The notes beneath the pieces were generated by a model that was not told where the DNA came from, did not search any database, and saw only the letters and a program-made list of their open reading frames with translations. The position numbers and the translations under genes were made by a program. A stretch of 40,890 nucleotides of DNA. It comes from Chloroflexota bacterium (GTDB lineage: Bacteria; Chloroflexota; Anaerolineae; Aggregatilineales; Phototrophicaceae). Shown here one piece after another: positions 9,093 to 16,999 of this stretch. Where the stretch lies: contig JAPOYU010000079.1 of assembly GCA_026706395.1 (NCBI GenBank), positions 1-40,890 on the forward strand, written 5' to 3'. Each line of letters starts with the position of its first letter. Positions within the stretch are counted from its first letter, which is position 1.

Positions 9093-9106
9093 CGCCAGCC
9101 AGCCAC

Positions 9107-10591
9107 CTACAGCCGCGCGAAGGTATCCTTCAGTGCCGGGTACAGCGAACGATAAACTTCATAGCGCTCGGCATAGACTTCACTGTCAGCGCCAACCGCT
9201 ACTTCTTCGCCCGTCTCAATCATCGCCTGGCAGGCGCTCGTCACATCGTCAAAGGCGCCGGCTGCCACCGACGCCAGGATCGCCGCGCCAAAAGCCCCGC
9301 CTTCGGTCGTATTGATGTTGACCAGCGGCGCCGCCAGCACATCGGCGATGATCCGCTGCCAGACCGGGCTCTTCGCACCGCCGCCACTGATGCGCACTTC
9401 GAACTCGTCCGGCAAGCCCGCCTGGTCAATCAGAGTGAAAGAATCTTTTAAACCGAAAGCGACGCCTTCAAGGACAGCGCGAGTCATGTGCCCACGGCCG
9501 TGCCGGGTCGTCATGCCGATGAAAGCGCCCCGGGCCAGCGGATCGGGATGGGGCGTGCGTTCGCCCGTCAGATACGGCAGGAAGAACAAACCCTCGCAAC
9601 CAGCGGGCGCATCGGCCGCTTCCGCCAGCAAGCTGTCAAAGCCGATATCCGGCGCAAAACTATCTTTGTACCATTGCAGGCTGCCGGCAGCGCTGAGCAT
9701 CACACCCATAAAATGCCAGGTATCCGGCAGGGCGTGACAGAAGGCATGCAAGCGACCTTCGCTTTCGTAGGCGTAGCTGTTCAGCGGCGCGAAGACGACC
9801 CCCGATGTGCCCACGGTGACGCCGATCGTTTCCGGCGTGACGCAGCCCATCCCGACCGCTCCTGCCGCTTGATCGCCGCCACCGCCCACCACCGGCGTGC
9901 CAGCCTTCAGGCCGGTAGCCGCCGCGCCAGTCGCGCTGATCGTCGACGTCACCTGCGTGCCTTCATGGACCGGCGGCAGCCACTCGGCGGGGATCTCGAG
10001 CGCATCCAGCACTTCGGCCGACCAAACCCGTTCCGCCACATTGAGCAGCGATGTCCCGGCCGCGCCCGCCAGGTCGGTTGCGTAAGAATCGGTCAGCTTG
10101 TAGCGGATGTAGTCTTTGGGCAGGAGGACCTGTTTCGCCCGCGCGTATACATGCGGTTCCTCATCGCGCACCCACAGGATCTTGGGCGCGGTGAAGCCGG
10201 TGACCGCCGGGTTCCCGGTCAACTCCAGCAGCCGGTCGGCGCCGATGCGGGCCGTCATAGCGTCGCACTGCGTCCCCGTCCGCTGGTCATTCCAAAGTAT
10301 TGACGGTCGCAATACCTCTCCGGCTTCATCGAGCAGGACGAGACCGTGCATCTGCCCGGTCAAGCCGATGGCGCTGATGTCTTCGTCGCGCAAGCCCGAT
10401 TCCGCCAGCGCCCGCCGGATGCTCGCGCAGATGCCGTCCCACCAGTCAGTTGGGTTCTGCTCGCTCCAGAGCGGTTTCGGCTGGCTGATCGGCTGGGGCG
10501 TGTTGGCCACCGCGATGACTTCGCCTCGCTCGTCGATAATCAGCGCTTTGGCGCCGGTCGTGCTGATATCCAGTCCCATCAAGTAGGGCAT
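9107..10591 (-). CDS. xylB: Xylulokinase
   Basis: The product phosphorylates D-xylulose to xylulose-5-phosphate with ATP, feeding the pentose phosphate pathway. It is 494 residues, the usual length for the FGGY kinase family. The start has AAAGGA 6 bases upstream. Recognisable parts are the phosphate-binding GLDISTTGAKALI at the N-terminus, GLTGQMHGLVLLD near residue 80 (characteristic of xylulokinases), SILWNDQRTGTQC near 100, the catalytic aspartate in GGGGDQAAGAVG, and the C-terminal ATP site ISGGGAKSPVWQRIIADVL. Xylose isomerase is encoded upstream on the same strand, 140 bases away. Confidence 0.95.
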   Translation of the reverse strand: MPYLMGLDISTTGAKALIIDERGEVIAVANTPQPISQPKPLWSEQNPTDWWDGICASIRRALAESGLRDEDISAIGLTGQMHGLVLLDEAGEVLRPSILWNDQRTGTQCDAMTARIGADRLLELTGNPAVTGFTAPKILWVRDEEPHVYARAKQVLLPKDYIRYKLTDSYATDLAGAAGTSLLNVAERVWSAEVLDALEIPAEWLPPVHEGTQVTSTISATGAAATGLKAGTPVVGGGGDQAAGAVGMGCVTPETIGVTVGTSGVVFAPLNSYAYESEGRLHAFCHALPDTWHFMGVMLSAAGSLQWYKDSFAPDIGFDSLLAEAADAPAGCEGLFFLPYLTGERTPHPDPLARGAFIGMTTRHGRGHMTRAVLEGVAFGLKDSFTLIDQAGLPDEFEVRISGGGAKSPVWQRIIADVLAAPLVNINTTEGGAFGAAILASVAAGAFDDVTSACQAMIETGEEVAVGADSEVYAERYEVYRSLYPALKDTFARL

Positions 10592-10731
10592 TGTTTGTCC
10601 TTTCCAAGGAACCTGCGCGCCAAATAATGACCTTCGGTGCAGGGGCGATCTTTAAGTCGCCCGAATGCGATGCAACTATATTTCTACGAGCGACCCACCG
10701 GGGCGGCCCTACAACATCCTGATGATTGGGA
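10592..10731. repeat. xylA-xylB spacer with hairpin and degenerate GC-rich repeat
   Basis: The 140-base spacer holds an imperfect hairpin, GGGCGATCTTTAAGTCGCCC, near 10643-10662. It also holds a block (10688-10714) reading GAGCGACCCACCG then GGGCGGCCCTACAA. A related block stands at 20579-20604 (AGCGAGCCACCG then CCCCGCCCCTACGAA). These look like copies of one degenerate intergenic repeat. The hairpin could partly attenuate xylB relative to xylA. Confidence 0.45.
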
Positions 10732-11874
10732 CTAGCGCACGCCCATGAGAATATCGAAGGTCAACTGATCAAGCCGCTCATAGGGTAGATTGCGCGCGCC
10801 CAAGCCGACGCGGTCGAATTCGGTTGCTTTCAAGCGATCAACCGCTGCTCGGCTGTAGCCGTCAGCGAGGTAGGCGTAACCGCCGTCGTCGGCGTTGATC
10901 TCCGCCAGCAGCGCTTGAATCTCGGCATCGGCGTTGAACTGCGCCGCCTTCTCTTTGAAGACTAGATAGGAGCGCATGCAGCCGCGCGCGAATTCTTTGA
11001 CGTCTTCATATTGCGAACTGCGATAGGCATGGGCGTCGAAGTGGCGGCTGCCATCATAGCCGACATCTTCCAGGAAGCGCACCAAATGAAAATTCTGCTT
11101 GATCATCATGCTGCCGAAGCGAAAATCTTGATCGTAGCGGCCAAACATCTGGTCGTTGAGGTCGATGTGGAAGAGCTTGCCGGCGTCCCAGGCCTGGGCC
11201 ACCGCATGCATAAAGTTCAAGCCCGCCATATGCTCATGCGCCACTTCCGGATTAACGCCGACCATATCGGGATCATCCAGCGTGGCGATGAAACCCAGCA
11301 TGCTGCCCACGGTCGGAAAGTAGATGTCGCTGCGCGGCTCGTTGGGTTTGGGCTCCAGCGCGAAGCGATAGCCGTAATTCTGGTCTTTCGAATACTCACA
11401 GAGGAAATTGATCGCAGCGCGCATCCGCTGGACGCCATCGGCCGGGTTCTTGGCGCTATCGCACTCGGCACCCTCGCGCCCGCCCCAGAACACATAAACT
11501 TTCGCCCCAAGTTCAGCGCCCAGGTCCATCGAGCTCATCGTCTTCTGCAAGGCGTAGGCGCGCACGGCCGGGTCGTTGCTGGTGAAGGCGCCGTCTTTGA
11601 AGGCGGGATCGGCGAAGAGATTGGTGGTCGCCATCGGGCAGACGATGCCGGTTTCGTCCATCGCCCGCTTGAAGGCGGCGGTCGCGTCGATGGGCACGAG
11701 GTCGTTGTCGTGCAGGTTGACGCCCCAAGCGCCAACTTCCGCCAACATATGCACGATCTCGACCGGGGAGATGGGCGCGCGCGTGGGCTCGCCGAACGGG
11801 TCGCGCCCGATATTGCCGACCGTCCACAAGCCGAAGGTGAATTTATCTTCCGGTTGGGGGGTGTAATCCGCCAT
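10732..11874 (-). CDS. xylA: Xylose isomerase (short, actinobacterial-type)
   Basis: The product converts D-xylose to D-xylulose, the step before xylulokinase. I choose the ATG at 11874, preceded by AAAGGACG, giving 380 residues, close to the 385-390 of Streptomyces-type enzymes; the longer upstream frame has no ribosome site. The alignment to that type is plain: [17 protein letters not shown] at the start, the catalytic histidine in [38 protein letters not shown], the lysine in [34 protein letters not shown], and the metal site LFHIDLND. One local oddity is [13 protein letters not shown] where Streptomyces has RHFDFKPPRTED. It is the first gene of a xylA-xylB unit. Confidence 0.96.
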   Translation of the reverse strand: MADYTPQPEDKFTFGLWTVGNIGRDPFGEPTRAPISPVEIVHMLAEVGAWGVNLHDNDLVPIDATAAFKRAMDETGIVCPMATTNLFADPAFKDGAFTSNDPAVRAYALQKTMSSMDLGAELGAKVYVFWGGREGAECDSAKNPADGVQRMRAAINFLCEYSKDQNYGYRFALEPKPNEPRSDIYFPTVGSMLGFIATLDDPDMVGVNPEVAHEHMAGLNFMHAVAQAWDAGKLFHIDLNDQMFGRYDQDFRFGSMMIKQNFHLVRFLEDVGYDGSRHFDAHAYRSSQYEDVKEFARGCMRSYLVFKEKAAQFNADAEIQALLAEINADDGGYAYLADGYSRAAVDRLKATEFDRVGLGARNLPYERLDQLTFDILMGVR

Positions 11875-11910
11875 TATCGCCGTCCTTTGCTGAAGCCAAG
11901 TTTGGCGGAG

Positions 11911-11916
11911 ATTGTA
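11911..11916 (-). promoter_or_regulatory. Probable -10 box (TACAAT) of xylA
   Basis: On the minus strand TTACAATCTCC lies about 36 bases before the xylA start. No strong -35 is seen. No XylR operator could be recognised. Confidence 0.4.
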
Positions 11917-12032
11917 ACAAAAAGGCTCGCGGCGGGCGATAGCTTCACATGGCGGAAATGAGCAACTCATCTCCGAATCACCGTCCCAGCAGCAAGCGAA
12001 AAGCGAATCTGAAAATATGGAGAAATTGCTTC

Positions 12033-12060
12033 TTGACAGCTAGCACACTTGTTCTATAAT
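12033..12060 (+). promoter_or_regulatory. Strong sigma-70-type promoter overlapped by a 16-bp palindrome
   Basis: TTGACA (12033-12038) and TATAAT (12055-12060) are both perfect consensus hexamers with a 16-base spacer. The spacer and the first bases of the -10 box are covered by the near-palindrome TAGCACACTTGTTCTA (12041-12056). The same palindrome type precedes the HTH gene at 40396-40411 and its relic at 3337-3352, again running into a TATAAT-type box. The core GTTC half-site with a four-base gap resembles the GAAC-N4-GTTC LexA box of Gram-positive bacteria with one altered half; whether LexA binds is inference. The promoter points toward the fibronectin-type-III genes. Confidence 0.7.
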
Positions 12061-12086
12061 GGTGACATACATTCATTTCAAACCCA

Positions 12087-12130
12087 GCGCCGCGCGGATT
12101 GGCTTGTGACAGGGCAGACCGCGCCGGCGC
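12087..12130 (+). promoter_or_regulatory. Stable hairpin in the 5' leader
   Basis: GCGCCGCGCGG (12087-12097) pairs with CCGCGCCGGCGC (12119-12130) with a single bulged base. It would form about 25 bases after the predicted transcription start of the 12033 promoter. It could be a leader structure or a weak attenuator; there is no U-run after it. Confidence 0.4.
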
Positions 12131-12163
12131 ATTCACAAATCAGCTTGATGTTTAGCGAGGTGC

Positions 12164-12391
12164 ATGATGTTGCATCCAGAAACGAAACCTATTGATGGCG
12201 CTCCCAGCGGCGGCAGGCCGACCAGACCAAACCCTGTGCCGCGAACCCCCGTCAAGCGCCCGCCGGCGACTAGCCGTCCGCCGCCCAAGTTGATACGGCG
12301 CACCTGGACAAGCCAATTAAGTATCTCAAGCGCTTTGCCCAAGGAAATACAGTTTCCGCGTTCGGGCGGTGAAAGCTGTCGGAGCGGATAA
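12164..12391 (+). CDS. Possible small proline/arginine-rich protein
   Basis: An open frame of 75 residues begins at an ATG with GCGAGGTG shortly upstream, about 100 bases after the predicted transcription start. The product is rich in Pro, Arg and Ser (GGRPTRPNPVPRTPVKRPP, then SRPPPKLIRR) and would be disordered. There is no known domain. Only the position between a strong promoter and the next gene, and the ribosome site, support it; it may equally be untranslated leader. Confidence 0.3.
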   Translation: MMLHPETKPIDGAPSGGRPTRPNPVPRTPVKRPPATSRPPPKLIRRTWTSQLSISSALPKEIQFPRSGGESCRSG

Positions 12392-12443
12392 GTGGGCAGA
12401 GACCAGCATTAGAAACACCTAACAGCAAAATCAGGAGGAAAAC

Positions 12444-13097
12444 GTGAAACGCATAATTCTGCTTCTATGTACAACCATCCTGCTCGTCTCGCTAATCTTG
12501 GCGGGGAAGGTCATGAGCCAATCGTCGGGCCCGGTCGATACACCGGAGAATTTCGAGATTGTCGGCTCCTACGCGATCTGGGACGCAGTAGATGACGCCT
12601 CGGGCTACACGTTACGCTGGAAGCGCGAGGAGTCTCCCAAATATAGACGTGTACGGTGGTCATCGAGGAACATATCGGCAAATGCCACATCGTACAATCT
12701 GGGTGAACTTCGCGCTGCGGACAATTACACCTTCCGTTTCGAGATTCAAGCGAATGGCGAATCTGATAGCGGGTGGTCAGACTTAACGACGCGCCTGCCT
12801 GTACCACCATTGCGCTTGCCTCAGCCAACAAATCTTCGCCGCCTGAATAACTTGAAGGTCGCTTGGAATTCGATACAAGCGGCGACGCGTTACCGCTCAC
12901 GAGAACTCAAGTGCGGTAACGAGAAAAGCATACGCGAGGAGTTGAGGCCGGAGTACTACCTTGATCCTTCCGGCAATCGCATTTTGTACGTGATGCAAGT
13001 CAGGGCTTTCACCCGTAACAGCGCTTTTCAACCTTCAAGTCGATGGTCGCAACCGTTAATTCTGTGCGCGGCCGATCTAGTGATACCTAAGGAGTAA
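12444..13097 (+). CDS. Secreted two-domain fibronectin-type-III-like protein
   Basis: The product is 217 residues and begins at a GTG with AGGAGG 6 bases upstream. A signal peptide (MKRIILLLCTTILLVSLILA) is followed by two beta-sandwich units. Unit A (about 33-119) has the FN3 signature IWDAVDDASGYTLRWKR and ends GWSDLTTRLPVPP. Unit B (about 126-215) has VAWNSIQAATRYRSRELKC and ends RWSQPLILCAADL; its two cysteines (157 and 208) could form a disulfide. The next gene, 4 bases downstream, repeats this A-B pair several times and has near-identical A units, so the two arose by duplication. The likely role is extracellular binding or adhesion; no catalytic domain is seen. Confidence 0.82.
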   Translation: MKRIILLLCTTILLVSLILAGKVMSQSSGPVDTPENFEIVGSYAIWDAVDDASGYTLRWKREESPKYRRVRWSSRNISANATSYNLGELRAADNYTFRFEIQANGESDSGWSDLTTRLPVPPLRLPQPTNLRRLNNLKVAWNSIQAATRYRSRELKCGNEKSIREELRPEYYLDPSGNRILYVMQVRAFTRNSAFQPSSRWSQPLILCAADLVIPKE

Positions 13098-13101
13098 TCA
13101 C

Positions 13102-15750
13102 ATGAGAGCGATTTTAACCCTCACCATTGTAGCACTGGTTGCCATATTCTCGTTTGCTCAAGAGGCGACACCTGAGCCGACAGCCGCACCAACAGCCACG
13201 CCAACACCTGAGTCGCTTGCCATCCCCCAGAACCTTGCTGTCGCTAATGGCGTAGCAGTTTGGGATGAAGTAGCTGGCAACATTGCGGGCTATCAACTAC
13301 GCTGGTCACTGGACGGCAGTAATTGGACAGAACAAGACGTATCACGGTCTGAAACCAAGTTCCGCCTGGATGCTTTATCGCACAAGTTTGTTTACGACCT
13401 GCAAATACGCACGGTTGCGATTGAGAACTCAGGATATGTAGATAGTGATTGGAGCAGTTCACTCTCTGTCTCGACTCTTGGCCGTCCGCTTCCTGTTCCT
13501 GACAATGTCCGCCATGATGCTGCTACAGGCAAAATTTCCTGGGATGCCATCAAACAGGCGAGCAGTTATCAGGTTAGATTCTGGCGCTGTTCTACTGATA
13601 CATCAGTATCTTGGATTAGCCTGGGGAACAGTATAGATAAGGAAGTTCCGCATGATCCGCTTGCGCCTATTTTCGGCGCGATTCAAGTACGCGCGGTCTC
13701 ACAGGGCAGTGCATACGAAACTGATGGCGAATGGAGCGACCCATATCTATTGTGCTATGTCGTACCGAGGCCCGCGTCAGACGCTCCCGCAAACTTCAAG
13801 ATTGTTGGCACATATGCAGTTTGGGATGCGGTAAACGCCGCATCTGGATACGAGCTACGTTGGCGACGTACATCTTTGTCACCCTGGACATACGCGACTG
13901 TACCTGGCGCGGAAACAAAGTACCTGCTCAATCAGTTGGCGCTCAACAATGAATACACGATACAAGTCAGGGCGATTCTAAGAGGTGATCTTGTCAGTGA
14001 GTGGAATCAGCTAATAACTGAGCTACCAGTACCACCAGTGGAAAGCCCGCGCCCCGTGCTCCAATTTGTTGAAGGTGAAATGCAATGGAATGAGGTCTCA
14101 CCTCTCCCGTTCTATCATCTGCGACTCTTGAATTGCGACGACAAACTGGGTGGAACGCTGACATCAGCACACACGTACGATTTTGCACGAGAACCCGACA
14201 GGCACATCGTCTACGTTCTGCAAGTTCGCGCCAATGGCGACGGGATACATTATGAATTGGAAGGCGATTGGAGCGCACCACTCATGCTCTGCGCCGACCA
14301 GCTAATCCCGCCGCCGACGGCAACGCCATATCCGGCAGGCTATGAAACGCCAACCCCGCCACCACCACCGCAACCGAAGCCTATTGTACCAGCCCCAGTC
14401 GATCCACCAGAGGAAAGCCGTCCAGGTTGTTACTGGAGCGGCCCGCCTGCTGTGGAGTTGGAAACGCGGATCACGAAGGTCAATGACATCTGTACAAGAG
14501 CAAGCAGAAGTCGAGTAGTCAGATACGAGACCTGTAGTGAAAACACTAATACGCGGTCGCTAGCGGAAATAGAGTCGTGGACAACCAGCACGAGTGTTGT
14601 TGATTGCACTCTGACAACGCCGACTGGATTGAAAGTGGTCAACGATGTTGCGCTTTGGGACGCGAACACAGACGCCGCTGGTTACGAGTTGCAATGGAAG
14701 CAAGGCGATTCAGACTGGACGCCTGTCAAAGTACCGATCACAGAGACAAAGTATCGGCTGGATGCGCTTACGCGAAATGTCGCATACATGCTACAGGTTC
14801 GTGCGCTGGCGCATAAAGGCAATCCGCAGGCACAAACGAACAGCGCGTGGAGCGATAGCGTCCCGTTCAAACTGCCTCTGCTGAAATTGGCTAGGCCATC
14901 TGGCTTGCGCTATGACCGTAAAACAAGGGAGGCGGTATGGAACCCAGTGAAAGAGGCTACCGGTTACACAGTCAACGTATTCCGCTGCGACAGCGGCGCC
15001 AACGAGAGGCCGGTTGCAGGCAATCGCTATCTCCTCAATGACCAGCGACAAAACGTTTACCAGGTGGCGCAGGTTCGTGGGATATTCGCCGCCGGTCATA
15101 TTGGTCCCTGGAGTCAATCGCTGATCTTCTGCTTCCTTCTTCCTCCGCCTACGGGTTTGCAGGCTACGGCAGGAAGAAATAGCTTCACTTGGCAAGTCAA
15201 CTCTGTTGAAGGCGCGACGGGCTATGTGGTAGGGTATCGCGTAGCGGTCAGCGCAGGTCAGGCTGCCGGCGCAGACCAATCTGCCAGCGCAGCCCCGTAT
15301 ACCGAAGTTCCTTTCGACACTCACTCTGGGACAGTTGACGGACTAACGGCGGGCACGACGTACCAAGTTAGAATACGTGCGAAGAATGCCCTCGGTCATT
15401 CCGCAGATAGCGAGCCTATCGCAGTGACTACGACCCGCCCGCCAAGCAACCGGCCCGATCCTGACCCGGATCCGGACCCGCCGCCCCGGGCGACAGCCCG
15501 TCCGACCAGTCGGCCGCAGCCGCAACCAGATCCACCCCCAGAGCCGACCAAACCACCGGTGACATGCTCGAAGCGCGGCGGCCCATGGGTGCAGTCTTGG
15601 ACCGAGACAAAACCCTTACAGAACGGCTTCTGTGAGATAAAACGATGTTCTGTGACATTGCAGCAGTACGAATGTACAGACGGACGGCGCTATAATAAGC
15701 GTTTGGGCAGCCCGTCTTGCACCACCAAAATACAGCGAGGTTGTGGATAA
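13102..15750 (+). CDS. Large secreted multi-fibronectin-type-III protein with two cysteine modules
   Basis: This is an 882-residue secreted protein. After a signal peptide and a TPEPTAAPTATPTPE linker come units A1 (about 40-126), B1 (130-221), A2 (226-308) and B2 (313-402), a Pro-rich linker, a cysteine module (441-503, Cys443, 464, 478, 502), A3 (506-590), B3 (596-682), one classical FN3 domain (682-777, ending TAGTTYQVRIRAKNALG), a PDPDPDPDPPP linker, and a C-terminal cysteine module (821-882, six Cys). Each B unit carries a Cys pair: 163/218, 345/397, 629/677. A2 (APANFKIVGTYAVWDAV) nearly matches unit A of the upstream gene. No sortase signal or membrane anchor is seen at the C-terminus. 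The role is probably surface binding or matrix; no enzyme domain is present. Confidence 0.85.
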   Translation: MRAILTLTIVALVAIFSFAQEATPEPTAAPTATPTPESLAIPQNLAVANGVAVWDEVAGNIAGYQLRWSLDGSNWTEQDVSRSETKFRLDALSHKFVYDLQIRTVAIENSGYVDSDWSSSLSVSTLGRPLPVPDNVRHDAATGKISWDAIKQASSYQVRFWRCSTDTSVSWISLGNSIDKEVPHDPLAPIFGAIQVRAVSQGSAYETDGEWSDPYLLCYVVPRPASDAPANFKIVGTYAVWDAVNAASGYELRWRRTSLSPWTYATVPGAETKYLLNQLALNNEYTIQVRAILRGDLVSEWNQLITELPVPPVESPRPVLQFVEGEMQWNEVSPLPFYHLRLLNCDDKLGGTLTSAHTYDFAREPDRHIVYVLQVRANGDGIHYELEGDWSAPLMLCADQLIPPPTATPYPAGYETPTPPPPPQPKPIVPAPVDPPEESRPGCYWSGPPAVELETRITKVNDICTRASRSRVVRYETCSENTNTRSLAEIESWTTSTSVVDCTLTTPTGLKVVNDVALWDANTDAAGYELQWKQGDSDWTPVKVPITETKYRLDALTRNVAYMLQVRALAHKGNPQAQTNSAWSDSVPFKLPLLKLARPSGLRYDRKTREAVWNPVKEATGYTVNVFRCDSGANERPVAGNRYLLNDQRQNVYQVAQVRGIFAAGHIGPWSQSLIFCFLLPPPTGLQATAGRNSFTWQVNSVEGATGYVVGYRVAVSAGQAAGADQSASAAPYTEVPFDTHSGTVDGLTAGTTYQVRIRAKNALGHSADSEPIAVTTTRPPSNRPDPDPDPDPPPRATARPTSRPQPQPDPPPEPTKPPVTCSKRGGPWVQSWTETKPLQNGFCEIKRCSVTLQQYECTDGRRYNKRLGSPSCTTKIQRGCG

Positions 15751-15879
15751 CGCTATGTCCGACTATGACTACCTAGCTGTAAGTTACCTGCACAAATGTC
15801 CCAGGACCCGCGCTGGTGTGACGGCAACACCGTTGATGCGAATCACCTGCAATCTCGTCCCGCTGCGTCGCGATTGGCA

Positions 15880-15965
15880 ACGCGTATAGGCGGGAAAAGA
15901 ACCCCAAGGTTGGGGCAGGCTGTCCTTGATGAGAGATCATCATAGAAGCGGGACGGACTGCCCAT
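15880..15965. other. Structured intergenic segment with nested inverted repeats
   Basis: Between the FN3 genes and lutA lie CCCCAAGGTTGGGG (short hairpin near 15902-15915) and a longer imperfect stem, GGGCAG-2-TGTCC pairing with GGACG-2-CTGCCC (about 15914-15963). The loop of that stem itself contains GATGA..TCATC. Together with the terminator just after, three hairpins stand in a row. No coding frame there looks real. It could be a transcribed structured RNA end or the trace of a mobile element; I cannot say which. The rest of 15751-16219 shows nothing further I can support. Confidence 0.35.
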
Positions 15966-15970
15966 AACGA

Positions 15971-16022
15971 GGGCGAGTGGATAGACAAGGAAGATCTTGT
16001 CCACTCGCCCTTATTACTTTTG
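15971..16022 (+). terminator. Rho-independent terminator after the FN3 genes
   Basis: GGGCGAGTGGA (15971-15981) is perfectly complementary to TCCACTCGCCC (16000-16010), with further ACAAG/CTTGT pairing inside. The stem is followed by TTATTACTTTT. It lies about 220 bases after the large FN3 gene and before lutA. Confidence 0.75.
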
Positions 16023-16219
16023 TCTACGCGATGCCCCGTATTATCGTTCTGTTGCACCCCTCCACCTGAAGCGATATTGCCCCACTCAGCGATCCTTAAT
16101 CGCTTCAAGTATCGACTTCTTGCAACCGCGCGCCGGAGTCGCGACTTAGGCAATAGCTTGTCCCGCCGCTTTTCGGTACACTACTCGGCGTTACTTCACC
16201 CGAACCGAAAGCGACCTGC

Positions 16220-16999
16220 ATGGCATTACCCGCACGCGAATCGCCAATCGGCAAACCTGTCTCCCTCTTCGTCACCTGCATCGTCGACATGATCTATCCG
16301 GACACCGGCATGTCCGTAGTCGACATCCTGGAGCACCTCGGCGTGGAAGTCGACTTCCCGTCGGACCAGACTTGCTGCGGCCAGCCGGCCTTCAACTCCG
16401 GCTACCGCGATGAGGCGCACGCGGTCGCCAGACATGTCTTCAAGGCCTTCAAAGACTCCGAAGTCATTGTCTGCCCCTCGGGCTCCTGCGCCACGATGCT
16501 GCGGCACGAATATCCTCACTTGTTCACACCGGCCGATGGCGCGCACTATAATGAGGCGCAGCGCATCGCGTCGATCACTTGGGAATTCAGCGAATTCATC
16601 GTCGACGGCTTGGGCATCAGGGATCTCGATCTCAGCCTGCCCGCTCCTGAGTCCTTCGCTATCCACGATGCCTGCCACGGTTTGCGAGGCTTGGGCTTGG
16701 GACGGGCGACGCGCGATCTGCTGGCGCAACTGGGCAATGCCGAGCTGCATGAGCTGAAGGAGTGCGAGGTCTGCTGCGGTTTCGGCGGCCTGTTCAGCGT
16801 CAAAATGCCCGAACTCAGCAATGCCATGCTGCGCAACAAGGTGCATAATATCAACGACTCAGCAGCGGAGACGATCGTGACCGGCGATGTCAGTTGCTTG
16901 ACACAGATGAACGGCGGCCTGTCACGCCAGAAATCCGCCAAGCGCGTCGTGCATCTGGCCGATGTCCTGGCGAAGGCGCTGCCCGGGGAACGCTCATGA
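16220..16999 (+). CDS. lutA: L-lactate oxidation iron-sulfur protein LutA
   Basis: This is the first subunit of the LutABC complex that oxidises L-lactate to pyruvate. It is 259 residues and contains two CCG-type cysteine clusters: QTCCGQPAFNSG at residues 51-61 with CPSGSC at about 85, and CEVCCGFGGLFSVKMPELSNAM near 190. These are the ligands for 4Fe-4S clusters in the family. The ATG at 16220 has only a weak ribosome site, so the exact start is uncertain. Its stop overlaps the lutB start as ATGA (16996-16999), a sign of coupled translation. Confidence 0.93.
   Translation: MALPARESPIGKPVSLFVTCIVDMIYPDTGMSVVDILEHLGVEVDFPSDQTCCGQPAFNSGYRDEAHAVARHVFKAFKDSEVIVCPSGSCATMLRHEYPHLFTPADGAHYNEAQRIASITWEFSEFIVDGLGIRDLDLSLPAPESFAIHDACHGLRGLGLGRATRDLLAQLGNAELHELKECEVCCGFGGLFSVKMPELSNAMLRNKVHNINDSAAETIVTGDVSCLTQMNGGLSRQKSAKRVVHLADVLAKALPGERS

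Noticed and set aside
9488..10303. A 271-residue plus-strand frame opposite xylB
   Set aside because: It is antisense to a kinase gene with all family motifs.
15773..16153. A 126-residue minus-strand frame through the hairpins after the FN3 genes
   Set aside because: It crosses three inverted repeats and the terminator, and has no domain or ribosome site.
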